A program made the position numbers and the translations under genes. This document shows positions 21,283-31,457 of a stretch of DNA of 64,000 nucleotides, piece by piece. The notes under the pieces were generated by a model, which saw only the letters and a program-made list of their open reading frames with translations, did not search any database and was not told the DNA's origin. Each line of letters opens with the position of its first letter. Position 1 is the stretch's first letter. Source of the stretch: Phymatolithon calcareum (Eukaryota > Rhodophyta > Florideophyceae > Hapalidiales); assembly GCA_977006965.1 (NCBI GenBank), contig OZ345361.1, positions 3,038,001 through 3,102,000 of the forward strand. Direction: 5' to 3'.

Positions 21283-22824
21283 TTTTTTTGGAACTGCTTA
21301 GTTGTTTATTTGAAAGCCCTCATTAACACTCCTAAGACTGTACGGGAGCAGCTTTTCGTAACTTGTTCATTCTAGTCTATCGCCTGGTCCCTAATACAGG
21401 GACTCGTCGTTTTCCATATTGTCAATTATGGTGACGCTGTAGAGTAGTATGGAGTCTAATGCCTTTTCCGTTCTTAACATTTCTCCAGAGTCCAGTTCAT
21501 ACTTTGTTAGGTTCATACGTATGGTCTCCATGTGGCGCTCTGCTGCCGTTCCGAATGTATTCGATATTAGCGTCGTGCTCACTTGAGGGAACCTTCCGCT
21601 TGCGTATTTTATGGCCAGCTGTCGATGTCTCACCTTAGTAAACCTGAGGATGGCCGGGATCTCATCCGGTTTATAGTACGGTATTTTCCTCTTTCTTCTT
21701 GCTTCGAGCCTCGTGCCTTCTTTTGCGAACAGAAATCGTCGAAATTAGCCTGGAGATTTCCCTTCCTGCATATGTTTGAAGGGAGCCGCGAACTGTTCTT
21801 GTTGCAGCATCGCGGCAATATCGCGACTTGCCCACTGTAGTTCTTTGAAGTTTCGCTCTTCCCTTGGCTTGGATAGGATAGTCGACTTCCTTGCTTTTCC
21901 TCCTAGCAGCATCTTCAGCGCTAATATTTCTCTCCTGTGTTCTGGTGGTTGGATCCTGCACATAAGCCGGAGACGCTCGATTCTTCCATTTGCCGTACCA
22001 CCGAATACTTGGAAGAAGAAGGTTCTTTCTACTTCTTTGATAGCTTCTTGCACTTCTGAAGTCCACAGTGTGAGATGGATAGCGTATTCCCACCTTGGTT
22101 GGTTCAACGACTTGTAGATACGTATGGCTTTCAGGGTGTTTATCCCCCGAATGAATACACTAAGTGGTTTCAGATTGTGTACCGCTGCTTTGGCGTTTTT
22201 TATACGCCTGATTGTGCTTGTGACCGTAATTCCGGTTGGTCCTAGAGATATCCCGAGGTATGAAACTTCAGGTACCTGCGAAAGGGTCTGGTGCGCTAGA
22301 CGAAATGTGTAGTTCTTTGTCTCGATCGACTCCAGCACCTCGCTCTTACCTTTTTTGGTGTTCCACGTCATTCCTCTCTCTTCGGCCCATTTCGTTGAAA
22401 TATCGAGCAGGTGCTGCAGCGCGTGCGGGGTTTTCGCCAGCAGAATCACATCGTCTGCAAATAGAACTGCAGATCCGTCTGCTACCTCGCTCGGAAGAGC
22501 GCTTATGCGCTCCGCGAATTCGTCCATAAATATTTTATACAGACTTGGGCTGAGCGGTGACTCTTGGGGGACGCCTCTGTCCACTATGGACCAGTTCTTG
22601 TTGCTGTCTCCCGCCGTGAGGATCCAGGAGGGCAATAGGAATGCTTCACACATGTCGCTGATGGCCTTTGGTAAGACCAGTCTCATCCGTTCCTGGAGCA
22701 GTTTCCTAGGTACAGTGTCATATGCGGCTTTGAGGTCGAGGACTGCGATGAACTTATGGCCTTTCCGCTGAAGCTCCGTTGCTCGAAGTATGGCTGTTTC
22801 CGTACTCTTGCCTTTCTGGAATCC
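21283..22824 (-). mobile_element. LINE family B copy inserted in a hAT end
   Basis: The element is antisense with its T-run at the left (3') end. It is flanked by a perfect 14-bp duplication, ACCCCTAATGCAAT, at 21269-21282 and 22825-22838. Part of the duplication is the hAT terminus, so the LINE is younger than the hAT fragment. The copy is 5'-truncated inside the reverse transcriptase. Confidence 0.9.
21391..22824 (-). pseudogene. Non-LTR reverse transcriptase, 5'-truncated and shifted
   Basis: From the truncation point the frame reads GFQKGKSTETAILRATEL, AVLDLKAAYDTVPRKLLQ (first catalytic Asp), RGVPQESPLSPSLYKIFMDE and VLFADDVILLAKTP (second and third Asp), then PYLGISL-type and thumb sequences to 21745. 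A frameshift and stop follow, and the C-terminal block RHRQLAIKYASGRFPQVSTT lies in 21391-21633. GVPQES replaces the usual GVPQGS. It complements the copy at 3298-4575, which starts further downstream. Confidence 0.88.
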
Positions 22825-22838
22825 ACCCCTAATGCAAT

Positions 22839-23635
22839 GCTCTAATGTCTTTTCTAATTCATTTTATTCTAGTATTTCTGTAAGGTCAAGCCAAGTCCCG
22901 CCCAAAATAATGTAGTATCACTCTCAGCTGAAATAGAACTCGAAGAGAAATTCTAGAAAGCCTGAAACCAATTAGTGAACGTGTACAGTCGGCACTTCAC
23001 AGCAACGCCTTTTCGACATAAAGGACATGGCCTACACCTATGCTCTCTTGTACATGTGGGTTTCTTAACGAGAAAGCTCAGCATCGTAGTCGATGCACTG
23101 TTTTCGATGGATACATGAATGCATGACGATGCGAACCTTTCAAATGTCATTAAGGCAAGGTCCTTATCTCTGCTTCACAGCTTGACGACAACAATGGGGA
23201 TTTGTCATGTATTCCTCGTGTTGCATACACTTGCCTTCGCGTTCTCCGATGTTCTCGACATTCCTGTAATTGCTTGATTGGCGCATTCGGATGAAGCGCC
23301 AAGCAAACTAGTACTCGGCGTACACAAAGAATGACAAGAACAGGTTGAGACAGCAAAAGAAAAGCGGGAGAGACTTAGCGTTTTAGCAGGAGAGACTGAA
23401 TGTGACCGACTAAAATGACACAACCCAAAAGGGGCAAACCGGAATACACGGTGTATCGTCCTCGAAGCACACTTCCCAGGTTTAGGACTGAGTGAGCTCG
23501 ACGAGGGAACGTTGCACGCGGATCTTGGCGTGATAGTTGCGACTCTGCTGCAAATGGAGTCTGTGTATGGATGTTCACGGAGCACGCTCCACAGCCTTCC
23601 GGGAACTCCAGCGGTCGTATTGATCGGACACGAGC
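22839..23635. other. Unassigned
   Basis: Short frames only. On the plus strand 23.45-23.63 kb reads LGLSELDEGTLHADLGVIVA with no stop for about 60 codons, which may belong to the upstream part of repeat R. Confidence 0.35.
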
Positions 23636-24034
23636 GCGAACCTTCGCGTCGCGGGTCTGTGAGAGCTCAACGATGAGAGCACCGGCACGATAGAGACGCG
23701 GATGAAGAACAAAGAAACAAAAAGAAGGAAGAGAATGGGGGGACGAACGATGTCGGTGTCGACGTCAAGCGACGACCTTGGCTTGGCCGTCAACCTTAGT
23801 AAGAACAGACGAAGTGAAGGGAAGATTGGAGTGCGGTGCGTGCGACTTCGCTGTACTGGATTGCACGGAAAGCCCACTATACGCGTTGGACTTGGGACAA
23901 GTGGGAAGCTTGCGAGTACGGCGTGGTTGAGGGGACGTGCAGGTAGGTTGAAGCGTACGGCGATCCAAGCAGTCGAACCAGAACTAGAAAACCTCCATCT
24001 ACGTTTACTGAGAAGGTTCAAACTACATTATGTG

Positions 24035-24905
24035 CAGGGGCGGTCGCTATATAGTTCCATATTGAACCAGAGTAAAAATGTGCACTATTTAGGTTCCGCA
24101 CTACATGAAATTTGAGGGACCGTTTCGCACTACTGTAAGCGTGTTTGCCGTGACACCCAACGAAGTTGTACGGAGAACGGGGAGAACGATTTTACTGGCG
24201 TGTTTTATCTTCAGAACGCTTGTTGAACATCTCTGAGACAAGTAGCAGCAGCCTCTACATCAGCACCTCCAGCCGCACCATGCAATGCGATGGAATTGAT
24301 ACCGTGCCGCTTCACAAGCTCAGACACCACCCCTTCGAAGCTGTTAAACGTTCGACACGTCGTCGGCTTTCGACTCTGATGTCATAGCGTTTCAAAATTG
24401 CATCACGAGTCATTAACGCGCGTGTCTTGATGACGTCTTCGGTGACCGTGAGTTTTCCACGACGCGCCATCTCGACGAATCGCATCACGTTCTCGTTAAT
24501 CTCGGGGTACAAAAGTGGTTGCGCTGTTTTGCCTTTGAATGAAGCCTCATTTTCCTCAGCAGCAAGGATGAGTTGATGACACTCATTTTTGAGCTTCGTG
24601 ACAAATCGACGAGAAACGTCGAACTTGTGGATAGCTGCTGAGTCGGTAGCGCCTGTGTTCAGCATACGAAGTGCTTCAAGCTTTTGTTGAAGCGTCAGCC
24701 GCGTTCTCTTCTGCTCTGGGTGCCCCATCACTGGCGGCGGCGTGAAGATGGTGAGCTGAGGAGACGAAGAGGAGAATGGCGGCCAGGAATGCCCGGTAAG
24801 CAGCCGCAGCCTGTGTCTTTGATATGATAATCGTGCCAACCCAAAATGGGTGGCACTAAGTAGAGGGTGGCACTATATAACCCGGCACTATATAGCGCCC
24901 CTCTG
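24035..24905 (-). mobile_element. Short pogo-type element (871 bp)
   Basis: The ends CAGGGGCGGTCGCTATATAG (left) and ACTATATAGCGCCCCTCTG (right) are inverted repeats beginning CAG, as in pogo/Tigger elements. The right flank is TA (24906-24907). The left flank is TG where the paralogous empty site at 395-396 has TA, so the TA duplication is present with one change. Further CACTATATA-like repeats lie inside both ends. The interior encodes only the DNA-binding part of a transposase. Confidence 0.82.
24215..24728 (-). pseudogene. Pogo-type transposase, DNA-binding domain only
   Basis: From ATG 24728, residues 10-60 form a Psq-type helix-turn-helix (TLQQKLEALRML, DSAAIHKFDVSRRFVTKLKN). Residues 70-125 begin the CENP-B/Tc5-type second domain (NENVMRFVEMARRGKLTV, ALMTRDAILKRYDI). 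The frame is lost at about 24360: the continuation SFEGVVSELVKRHGINSIAL with LHGAAGGAD is in another frame and ends near 24215. The whole DDE catalytic domain is missing and the element ends soon after. The product, if made, could bind element ends but not cut. Confidence 0.8.
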
Positions 24906-25200
24906 TACTATCGGCAGAAGTGAAGAAAGAAAGAGTTTTTGGAGGACAGTCCCGCTTGGCTCGACAACAAGGGTGATCTGCTCGTCTAGAACGAGACAGA
25001 AGCGTACAGGCGTCTCTACCTAATAATCCGAAGTGGCGGTTAGTCGCGAGAGAACCGGCGCTTTCAACGATCCATAAAACTTCCGTAGTGTTGTCTTCAT
25101 GTTGTCGTCATGTTATCTTTACACATATTATGAAGAGAATAGTCACCAGGCGCCACATCGGATACCATTAAGTTGGAGAATTGAACATGTGTCTGTGACT

Positions 25201-25632
25201 GAAAAACTCATTCCCGTCGGCGCACTCATGCTGTAACAAACTAGCTGACATGCAAGTCCAGAGTGAGCCCTGAAATTCTATAGCACATACATTTGTTATA
25301 TAGTTTTAATCCATTTGTTATTTTAACTCAACCGAGATTATGAAACGAAGCTGGAGATGGATAACAGGAACTCCCGGCTTAGTCGAGACAGTGTATTTTC
25401 CAGTGATATATTCCTGCGGATCGGAACCACTTTTATCTCCAGTGCGTAATCAGGATCTGTCAATCATTTGCGACATGTTGGACCTAAGCGGATCTGATGC
25501 AGGCCGGCTACAATAACCGGTCTGGCCACAAGCGCACTTGTGCGTCACAGGAATGAGACAAGAGCAGAGTTAGGAACTTTTCCCCTATACAATGCATGGT
25601 TTTCTGAAATCGCAAGTGCTGAGCTCCGGGGG
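25201..25632. other. Unassigned
   Basis: Nothing recognisable is seen between repeat R and the LINE A tail. Confidence 0.4.
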
Positions 25633-26394
25633 TTTATATGTTGATTTATTTTAAAAGCTAACAAAACCTCAAATTTAACCCTCTCGTACTGCACATCCAT
25701 TTCTGGACAAATCTATCCTGACTGGGTCATTCTTATTTTGTGGATACTTTTTGCAGATTTTATTGATAAAATAATTCAATGATAGTCCATTTCGGGTATT
25801 AAAATCCACCTTTCGAAGTACTGACCGCTGTTACTGAGCCCCAGCACCATTTTAATCTACGTTCGTTGTACCATTAGAATCTTAGGAATGTTATGTTTGC
25901 AGTGTTTCAGAGCATGAGAAAGTTTTGCTGGATCTATAGTGCAGAGAGTGACGTACACAGGAAGGAAGCAGTTCAGAAGCTTTACGATCAGAATCACAGA
26001 GAGCGCATACATTTTGACATCATCAAGTTCTCGGATTGGACGTCCGCTGCAAGGGAATCACAAAGATGGATGGCTCTGAAGAGCCCCCGCGCTCCTTCGT
26101 TGAGCAGGTAGGAACAGGTTCCATCTCTATATCTTCATCAACATCATTTTCGGATCCAGCAGGCTCTAAACGGAAAGACTGGACGTGGCCTGGAAAAGCA
26201 TTGGAGGATTGCTTGAGATCCTTGAGACTCCCTACAGCGGGAAGTCTTTCCTGCAAGAAAGACCGTCTAAAACGGTGGGCAGAACACACAATTTTCTGCG
26301 GACGGGACAGCTTTAGAAGAAGATGCTCGCTCGTTACGAACTAAACAATTTGCTCTCAGAGAGTTGAAGAAGCGTGGACGAAAATGAAAGTCTC

Positions 26395-26638
26395 CAGACA
26401 CATCAGACAGTGGAGACCATGAGCAGACTCGGGGTGTCAGTAACAAGCCCATGGAAGGACATCAACCATCATTACCAGATTCAAATGTGACTTTGGCTAC
26501 TCGAAATCCTTCGTCTCCAGAGACACCTGACAGTGGAGACCATGAGCAGACTCGAGGAATCAGCACCCAAAAAATAGAAGGGCATGAACCAGATTCAAAT
26601 AAGGCTTTGGTTACTCGGAGTCCTTCGCCAGAAGCCAG
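26395..26638 (+). repeat. Two-copy tandem repeat in the piggyBac leader
   Basis: A unit of about 122 bp is present twice: GACAGTGGAGACCATGAGCA occurs at about 26409 and again at about 26531, followed in both by a stretch with CCAGATTCAAAT and ACTCG-A-TCCTTCG. In the coding frame it gives an acidic Ser/Asp-rich repeat. Confidence 0.75.
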
Positions 26639-27621
26639 TGACTCTGATGACGAGAGTGGAACGGAGGATATAGTACTCGAACAGGGAGAGGAGGATGAAG
26701 AGACTGCAGACTCAGAGGAACCCAGAGATGAGATTTGGACATTGCACTCATCAGTTGTCATCATTGAGGAGGAAATGACCGGCATAACGATACCACCCGC
26801 GACTTATATCGGCTCAAAGGAAGGAAGCATCATCACTGAGCAGTTTTCCTCCCGAAGAAATCTGCACCCCATTGGCATTTTTGAAATAGTCTTTACAGAG
26901 GATATTCTTGCGAGTATAATCGAGTTCCAAAACTGCTTCTATGATCGTCGGAAAGATACGGCAAGGACCCATTGGAATAGTGGGATGGATGGACAAGAAG
27001 CCAGTGCAATTCATCACCACTGCTCATGACGATCTCAATGAAGTTGTTTTAGTTTCGCGAAGGCTAAACGGAAAGGAAAGGTCTCAGCGACACGTTTCTA
27101 CTAATGATCAAGGACAAAGAATTCGGAGACTTCCTCGCGTTTGTCTACACTATAATGAGTGCATGGGCGGAGTTGACCTCACAGATCAGCTTCGCTCGTA
27201 CTGTCATTACGAGAGGCGCAATCAGACGTGGACAAATTCAATTTTCACATTTCTCTTACAGCAAACTATCGTGAACTGCTCTATTGCACTACCGTTCCAC
27301 AAAGCTGAGAAGCCTACACTTCTTGAGTTTAGAGAGAAAGTTGTGGCATCACTTTTTTACCTCAAGCTACATCCGGGAGCCCGTTCACTGTTGTCCAAAA
27401 GGCCGCCTGTGCCAAACGAAAGAAATAGGCACATCGAAATTCAGGGCGTTCATCAGCTTGCCAAGGTTGATGACGTTGATGGATTCCCCGTGCGGCCCTA
27501 TTGTTCATTTCCTGGATGTAGATGCAGAACACGGTACGCACGCCTTGATTGTAGGATACCTTTATGTTTCGGGGATTTGGGAAGCTGCTATAGCCTACAT
27601 GCCGCGGAGGAAAGGCATTAG
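26451..27621 (+). pseudogene. piggyBac transposase with internal deletion
   Basis: The 5' frame (ATG 26451 to about 26950) has an acidic leader and then HPIGIFEIVFTEDILASIIE, the start of the DDE_Tnp_1_7 domain. It joins abruptly, in another frame (from about 26941), to the C-terminal part: GIVGWMDKKPVQFITTAHDD, then NECMGGVDLTDQLRSYCHYE and NQTWTNSIFTFLLQQTIVNC. The central portion with the first catalytic Asp residues is absent. The end (SFPGCRCRTRYARLDCRIPL with CF) is a shortened Cys-rich tail like that of other piggyBac proteins. An open frame at 26036-26344 may be further leader. It is non-autonomous. Confidence 0.85.
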
Positions 27622-27700
27622 ACACCAATAATGACCCACACTATGGAATTGTTCCTATCTCTGATTTGTCAAGAGTGTGCATTATCGCATTGTCCAATAT

Positions 27701-28147
27701 CTAAGACTCATGGAAGTTGGAATCTTGCCAGTTGTACGCTCGTAGAGCACTATTGATCTCCGGTGATATCCCGTTGCGCGATCCTTCATCTACACGGCGA
27801 GAATAACCCATGCGGCGAGCTAGTATGTGCCGCCAATGACAGCGGTACACATCAGAACTGTACCTTCCAGTCGAATTCATGGAGCTCTCTCTCCGGACCA
27901 CCTTCTGAAATACGTATTCCTCTGCTCCATGATACGACTCTAGTTTTTCTGGGTTGAGAAGTGTCAAGAGCAGAACAAAGTCGTCAATTGATCCTCCCAT
28001 TCCTCCATCTGCGACTGGCTTCATAATATACATTTCTATCTGCACGGTGACCGATCGTGAATGCTCTGTTTTGAAGGCGCTAAGAGCATACATGGCTCTC
28101 TCGTGGTCTGCCAAAGCTCCAGGTACTGTGCTTAAGAAGAAATCCAC
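27701..28147 (-). other. Unassigned frame inside the piggyBac
   Basis: About 148 codons, open from a stop at about 28186. It lacks an early ATG (GTG at 28147) and reads FGYYFKVDFFLSTVPGALAD, then GGMGGSIDDFVLLLTLLN. Composition is protein-like, especially in the first 90 codons. It could be a captured exon (an AG lies just upstream) or chance. No family is recognised. Confidence 0.35.
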
Positions 28148-29725
28148 CTTGAAGTAATATCCGAACGCGCAACTGCTTACTGTCTACATCATCTGAACGA
28201 ATAGGCATATTTGGACACGAAAATCGCGGCTTTGCTTGTAACTTCGCATACCCTGCTCGAACTCACTCCAAACTTGTTCACTACGAGCGCATACACATGG
28301 CGAAGGACAAGAAATACTCTATGACGTGTTTCGATGCGCATGGGCCCCTCAAAAGATTGATTTTACTGTTTCCCAATAAACCTCAATTGTAGCAGTACGA
28401 TGGGGTTAATAACGGGGCAGATTCTCGCTCTCTTCCACATTAATCTCTCTACTAACCTCCTAATATCTCCTTAATCTGAATTTCTCTCCCTTTCAGGGCT
28501 TGAGTGAGTCGATCGCATTCATTTTCTGTTTCTTGGTCCATCTTCATGCACTGTAGTGTCCTTTGGAGCGCAAGGAGCTCAAACAGAGCACCGGGCCCAA
28601 ATTATTTTGCTAAAACTGATTTTCTCCAAAAAGGAGCTCTGTTGAAAAGAAATCTCAGGCATCTCAACGGCGCAGTTCTGTCCCTTATACGTAAAACTCC
28701 TGGGAGTTCATTCGGATTGTCCACCCGGATTTTAACTGTCCGTCCTTCCTCTTCCAACGTCCATGTTTTTGCTGCTTCGCGTATGCGTCCGGTTTTTGAT
28801 ACCATACCTTCTTCTTCTTTTTTTAGAGATTCGTTGAGGTGCTTCTCTTCTCTAAGATGTCCAATATCCTTTGATTCATCTTCCGAGTCTTCTTCTCTTG
28901 CTTAGTATTACTTTGCGAGCTCAAGGTACTTCTTCCGTCTTACCAGGCTTAAGTCGAACCTTTCATCCTGATGCGCTCTCCTCATCTATGGGCTGGTGAG
29001 TCGGTAGAGCACTGGTATCCGCTCTTTTCGATGTTCGGCATATTTGCCGAAAACTTACCTGAAGAAAAGACCTTCTGCTGCTTCGATTGCCGATAACAGA
29101 CGTTTGCTGATGGGGGTCAGGTGAATGGCATGCTCTCATTTGGGGATAATCAATGATTTGAAAATCCTGATGCAAGTGCCTGGCTGGAATCCTCTGACGT
29201 TCACGCCTAATTGGCTGAGTTTGCAAATACATCCCACCGCATTCCAAACTCTTGAAATCTCTGTATCGTCCGTGACTCCGCTGTTGTTCATACTGATCCC
29301 CAGGTAGGATAATCTCCAGGCCTGATGCAGCTCTTTTCCTGCAAGGAAAATTTCTTCTTCGCGAGGCCTTTGTAGTTAAGGACCTCACTCTTTCCTGGCA
29401 TTGTGTTCCATTTCATGGAGTTCTCGCCTGCCCACTTCGTGGCTATGTGCAATATTTTTTGCAACCCTTTGGCATTCTTAGCCTGGAGAAGAATATCATC
29501 AGCAAATAATTGCGCTGGTTGTTCAGACACGGTTCTTGGTACTTGGGCTGCGGCTTCGGCGAACGTATCCATGAATATAGTGCATAGGCATGGTAAGATA
29601 GAGGACCCTTGGCGAACACCTCCTTCGATGTTTCCAATCCCGGTAATCCCTTTAAGGTCGGCGGCTGAGGATTGGCTGCGTAGAGGTTTAGATGTTAAGC
29701 TCCACGAAGAAAGAAACATTTGAAA

Positions 29726-30349
29726 TATGTTCTAATTAACAACCGTTTTTTCTGTAAGCGACATTAACTTCGTGCAAGAAGGGGTCCTCGAAGCCATCTA
29801 CAAATTTTCCATAGTATCTAGTCGTGTTCATGCAGCACTTACTTTCCGGCTATGGAGTCATCTAGAGTTTTTACTGGACTCCTTTGCAACTTTACTTGAA
29901 GAGAACTTCCGGTCACAATTTCTACTGTGCCTTTACTTCTCGAACGGTTTATATGCAGGCATGTAGATATTTTGACGGCGGGGTTCGGATTTTCTTTCAT
30001 ATCAAATTCGCTTTTTCTTTTTCTGAACTTCTCTGTCTCGCTCCATGTCCGGTACACTCGCAGTTGCTTTTTTCTGTAAGAGAGGTTCGTAGAGACAGCC
30101 GTGCCAGAAGCTGCAGGAATAGGCGACCTAGATTCCGGTTTACGTTAGACGAGCTGGAAGCACGCAATATGCTTCCAGATGACACATTGGCTGGAAGGTG
30201 ATCCAAAGTCTACTTCAGCAGTTTTCCAAGGGAAGAAGAGACGTCCTTGCAAGACGCTTTGTGCAGAGATTGATAAGAAGACGCGATGCGTTTATATCTT
30301 GTTCAACAACAGAGATCGCGAATAAGGAACGTTAAGAAGCGGAGAGAGG
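29726..30349. other. Unassigned
   Basis: No convincing gene. The segment 30.2-30.35 kb may be the start of the family B-like fragment that follows. Confidence 0.35.
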
Positions 30350-30735
30350 TATTGTGCACGCGGAAATGAATGGCTTCCTGTTCGAAGCAGCAAACGAAAC
30401 GACAGATAAGACAAACGTCAAGAAATACCAAAGGAACATGATACTGGAGGCCGCAGAGGATATGGAGAAGTCGAAAATACGACCTATACCGCACGCTAAA
30501 GTTTTGTTACCCCCGCCCCTTCTCTTCAACTCAAGAAGACATAGAAAACTTGCCATCAAGTGGTCATTTGGAATGTTCCCTCACATGAGCACCTCTACCC
30601 TTAATGTGGGAAAGATGCTATCGAAGAAGTGATAAATGGCTTCGCAAAGGACAGCCTATCCAAAGAGGACAGCGCCTGGACTAAGCGAGCACTCGACGAG
30701 CTCCTAACCATGTTTCAGGCTGTGGACAAGTAAGG
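30350..30735 (+). pseudogene. LINE family B-like C-terminal relic
   Basis: The plus frame contains NSRRHRKLAIKWSFGMFPHM with STST, the diverged form of the RHRQLAIKW-FGRFP block, and then, after a frame change, KRALDELLTMFQAVDK, which corresponds to the family B ending (TEKALDDLLLFSKSI). It is the most diverged copy here. Confidence 0.6.
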
Positions 30736-30761
30736 ACTCCCCACAACTTACAATCACAGCG

Positions 30762-31188
30762 TGTCACAGGACAGGGGAGTAATTTTCCCCCTCGAGGTTC
30801 CTGCTATGCCACGTGGTCATTCAAGATCATGCTCTCAGCTATATCCAATCTTCCCATTGCATCTATTGTTTCTTTCTATCCGTTCTTCTTGTGCTGCCAT
30901 TATTTTTCTTGCTACGGAATCACCTACTTCACAATTCAGCTGCTATTCAGAGCTGGTACTGTAATGTGGATGCAAAGACTCAATTCTGTATCCTGGTTAC
31001 CATTCCTCTTGGCATTACGCCAGCTCATGTACCCATTCCACGTAACATTCCATTTGGCACCCAGAGACTTATGTTACCTGCAAGTTACTCTTGCACATTC
31101 CATAATATTTTTCTTTCTAGTCTCCTATATAAGGAGCCACATTTCTGCTCCCTGCAATAAATGACTCAAGGGAGTCCACTGCTTCACA
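30762..31188 (+). mobile_element. Possible solo LTR
   Basis: A 427-bp stretch begins TGTCACAGGACAGGGGAGTA and ends CTGCTTCACA, with CTATATAAGG near 31124 and GCAATAAATGA near 31155, the usual promoter and polyadenylation spacing of an LTR. No matching 5-bp target duplication is seen and no second copy is in the window, so the call is tentative. Confidence 0.35.
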
Positions 31189-31352
31189 CTTGCTTCGCAC
31201 CACCCAATAGTTCCAAAGGAGACCAGAGGTGGGTTTTTGTAGTCCACTGAATCGTGTTACACGAACAAGAAAAGAAAACATTTCCATAGACAGAATCTAG
31301 ACAAAATCTCTTGGCCCTAGGAAATTTGCCCCAAGAGTCAGCAGATGTGTTT

Positions 31353-31457
31353 GTAACTTTTAAATAAAAATCTACCTTACTTTCTTAAGCAGTTTTCCAG
31401 ATTCGATGGTAACTTTTAAATAAAAATCAATTATTCTTCTTTCTTAAGCAGTTTTCG
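31353..31457 (+). repeat. 56-bp direct duplication
   Basis: GTAACTTTTAAATAAAAATC occurs at 31353 and 31409; both copies are followed by a T-rich stretch and TTTCTTAAGCAGTTTTC. Confidence 0.8.

Larger units (their letters stand above)
23636..25200. repeat. Interspersed repeat R, copy 2 (split by a pogo element)
   Basis: Homologous to 1-760 with the same landmark order; after the pogo insertion it resumes with TACTATCGGCAGAAG, matching TACTATC...GCCGGCAGAAG at 395-421. Similarity fades near 25.2 kb. Its nature is unknown. Confidence 0.6.
25679..28405 (+). mobile_element. piggyBac element inserted at TTAA
   Basis: The 2,727-bp element is flanked on both sides by TTAA (25675-25678 and 28406-28409). 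The ends are inverted repeats, CCCTCTCGTACTGC and, in antisense, CCCCATCGTACTGC. It carries a deleted transposase on the plus strand and an unassigned frame on the minus strand. Confidence 0.9.
25633..29725 (-). pseudogene. LINE family A copy split by a piggyBac
   Basis: The 3' tail (TTTATATGTTGATTTATTTT, antisense of the AATAAATCAACATAT tail) lies at 25633-25674. The element continues at 28410 after the piggyBac. Minus-strand pieces include SILPCLCTIFMDTFAEAAAQ, the catalytic LFADDILLQAKN, AIHLTPISKRLLSAIEAAEG, NELPGVLRIRDRTAPLRCLR and NRAPFWRKSVLAK, with stops and shifts between them. The junction is confirmed by the uninterrupted copy at 43.85 kb, where the AAAACCTCAATTTG region runs straight into the CTTCCACATT-ATCTCTCTAC region. 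Confidence 0.85.

Noticed and set aside
30757-31193. 5-bp target duplication around the possible solo LTR.
   Set aside because: CAGCG and CTTGC do not match, so the LTR call remains tentative.
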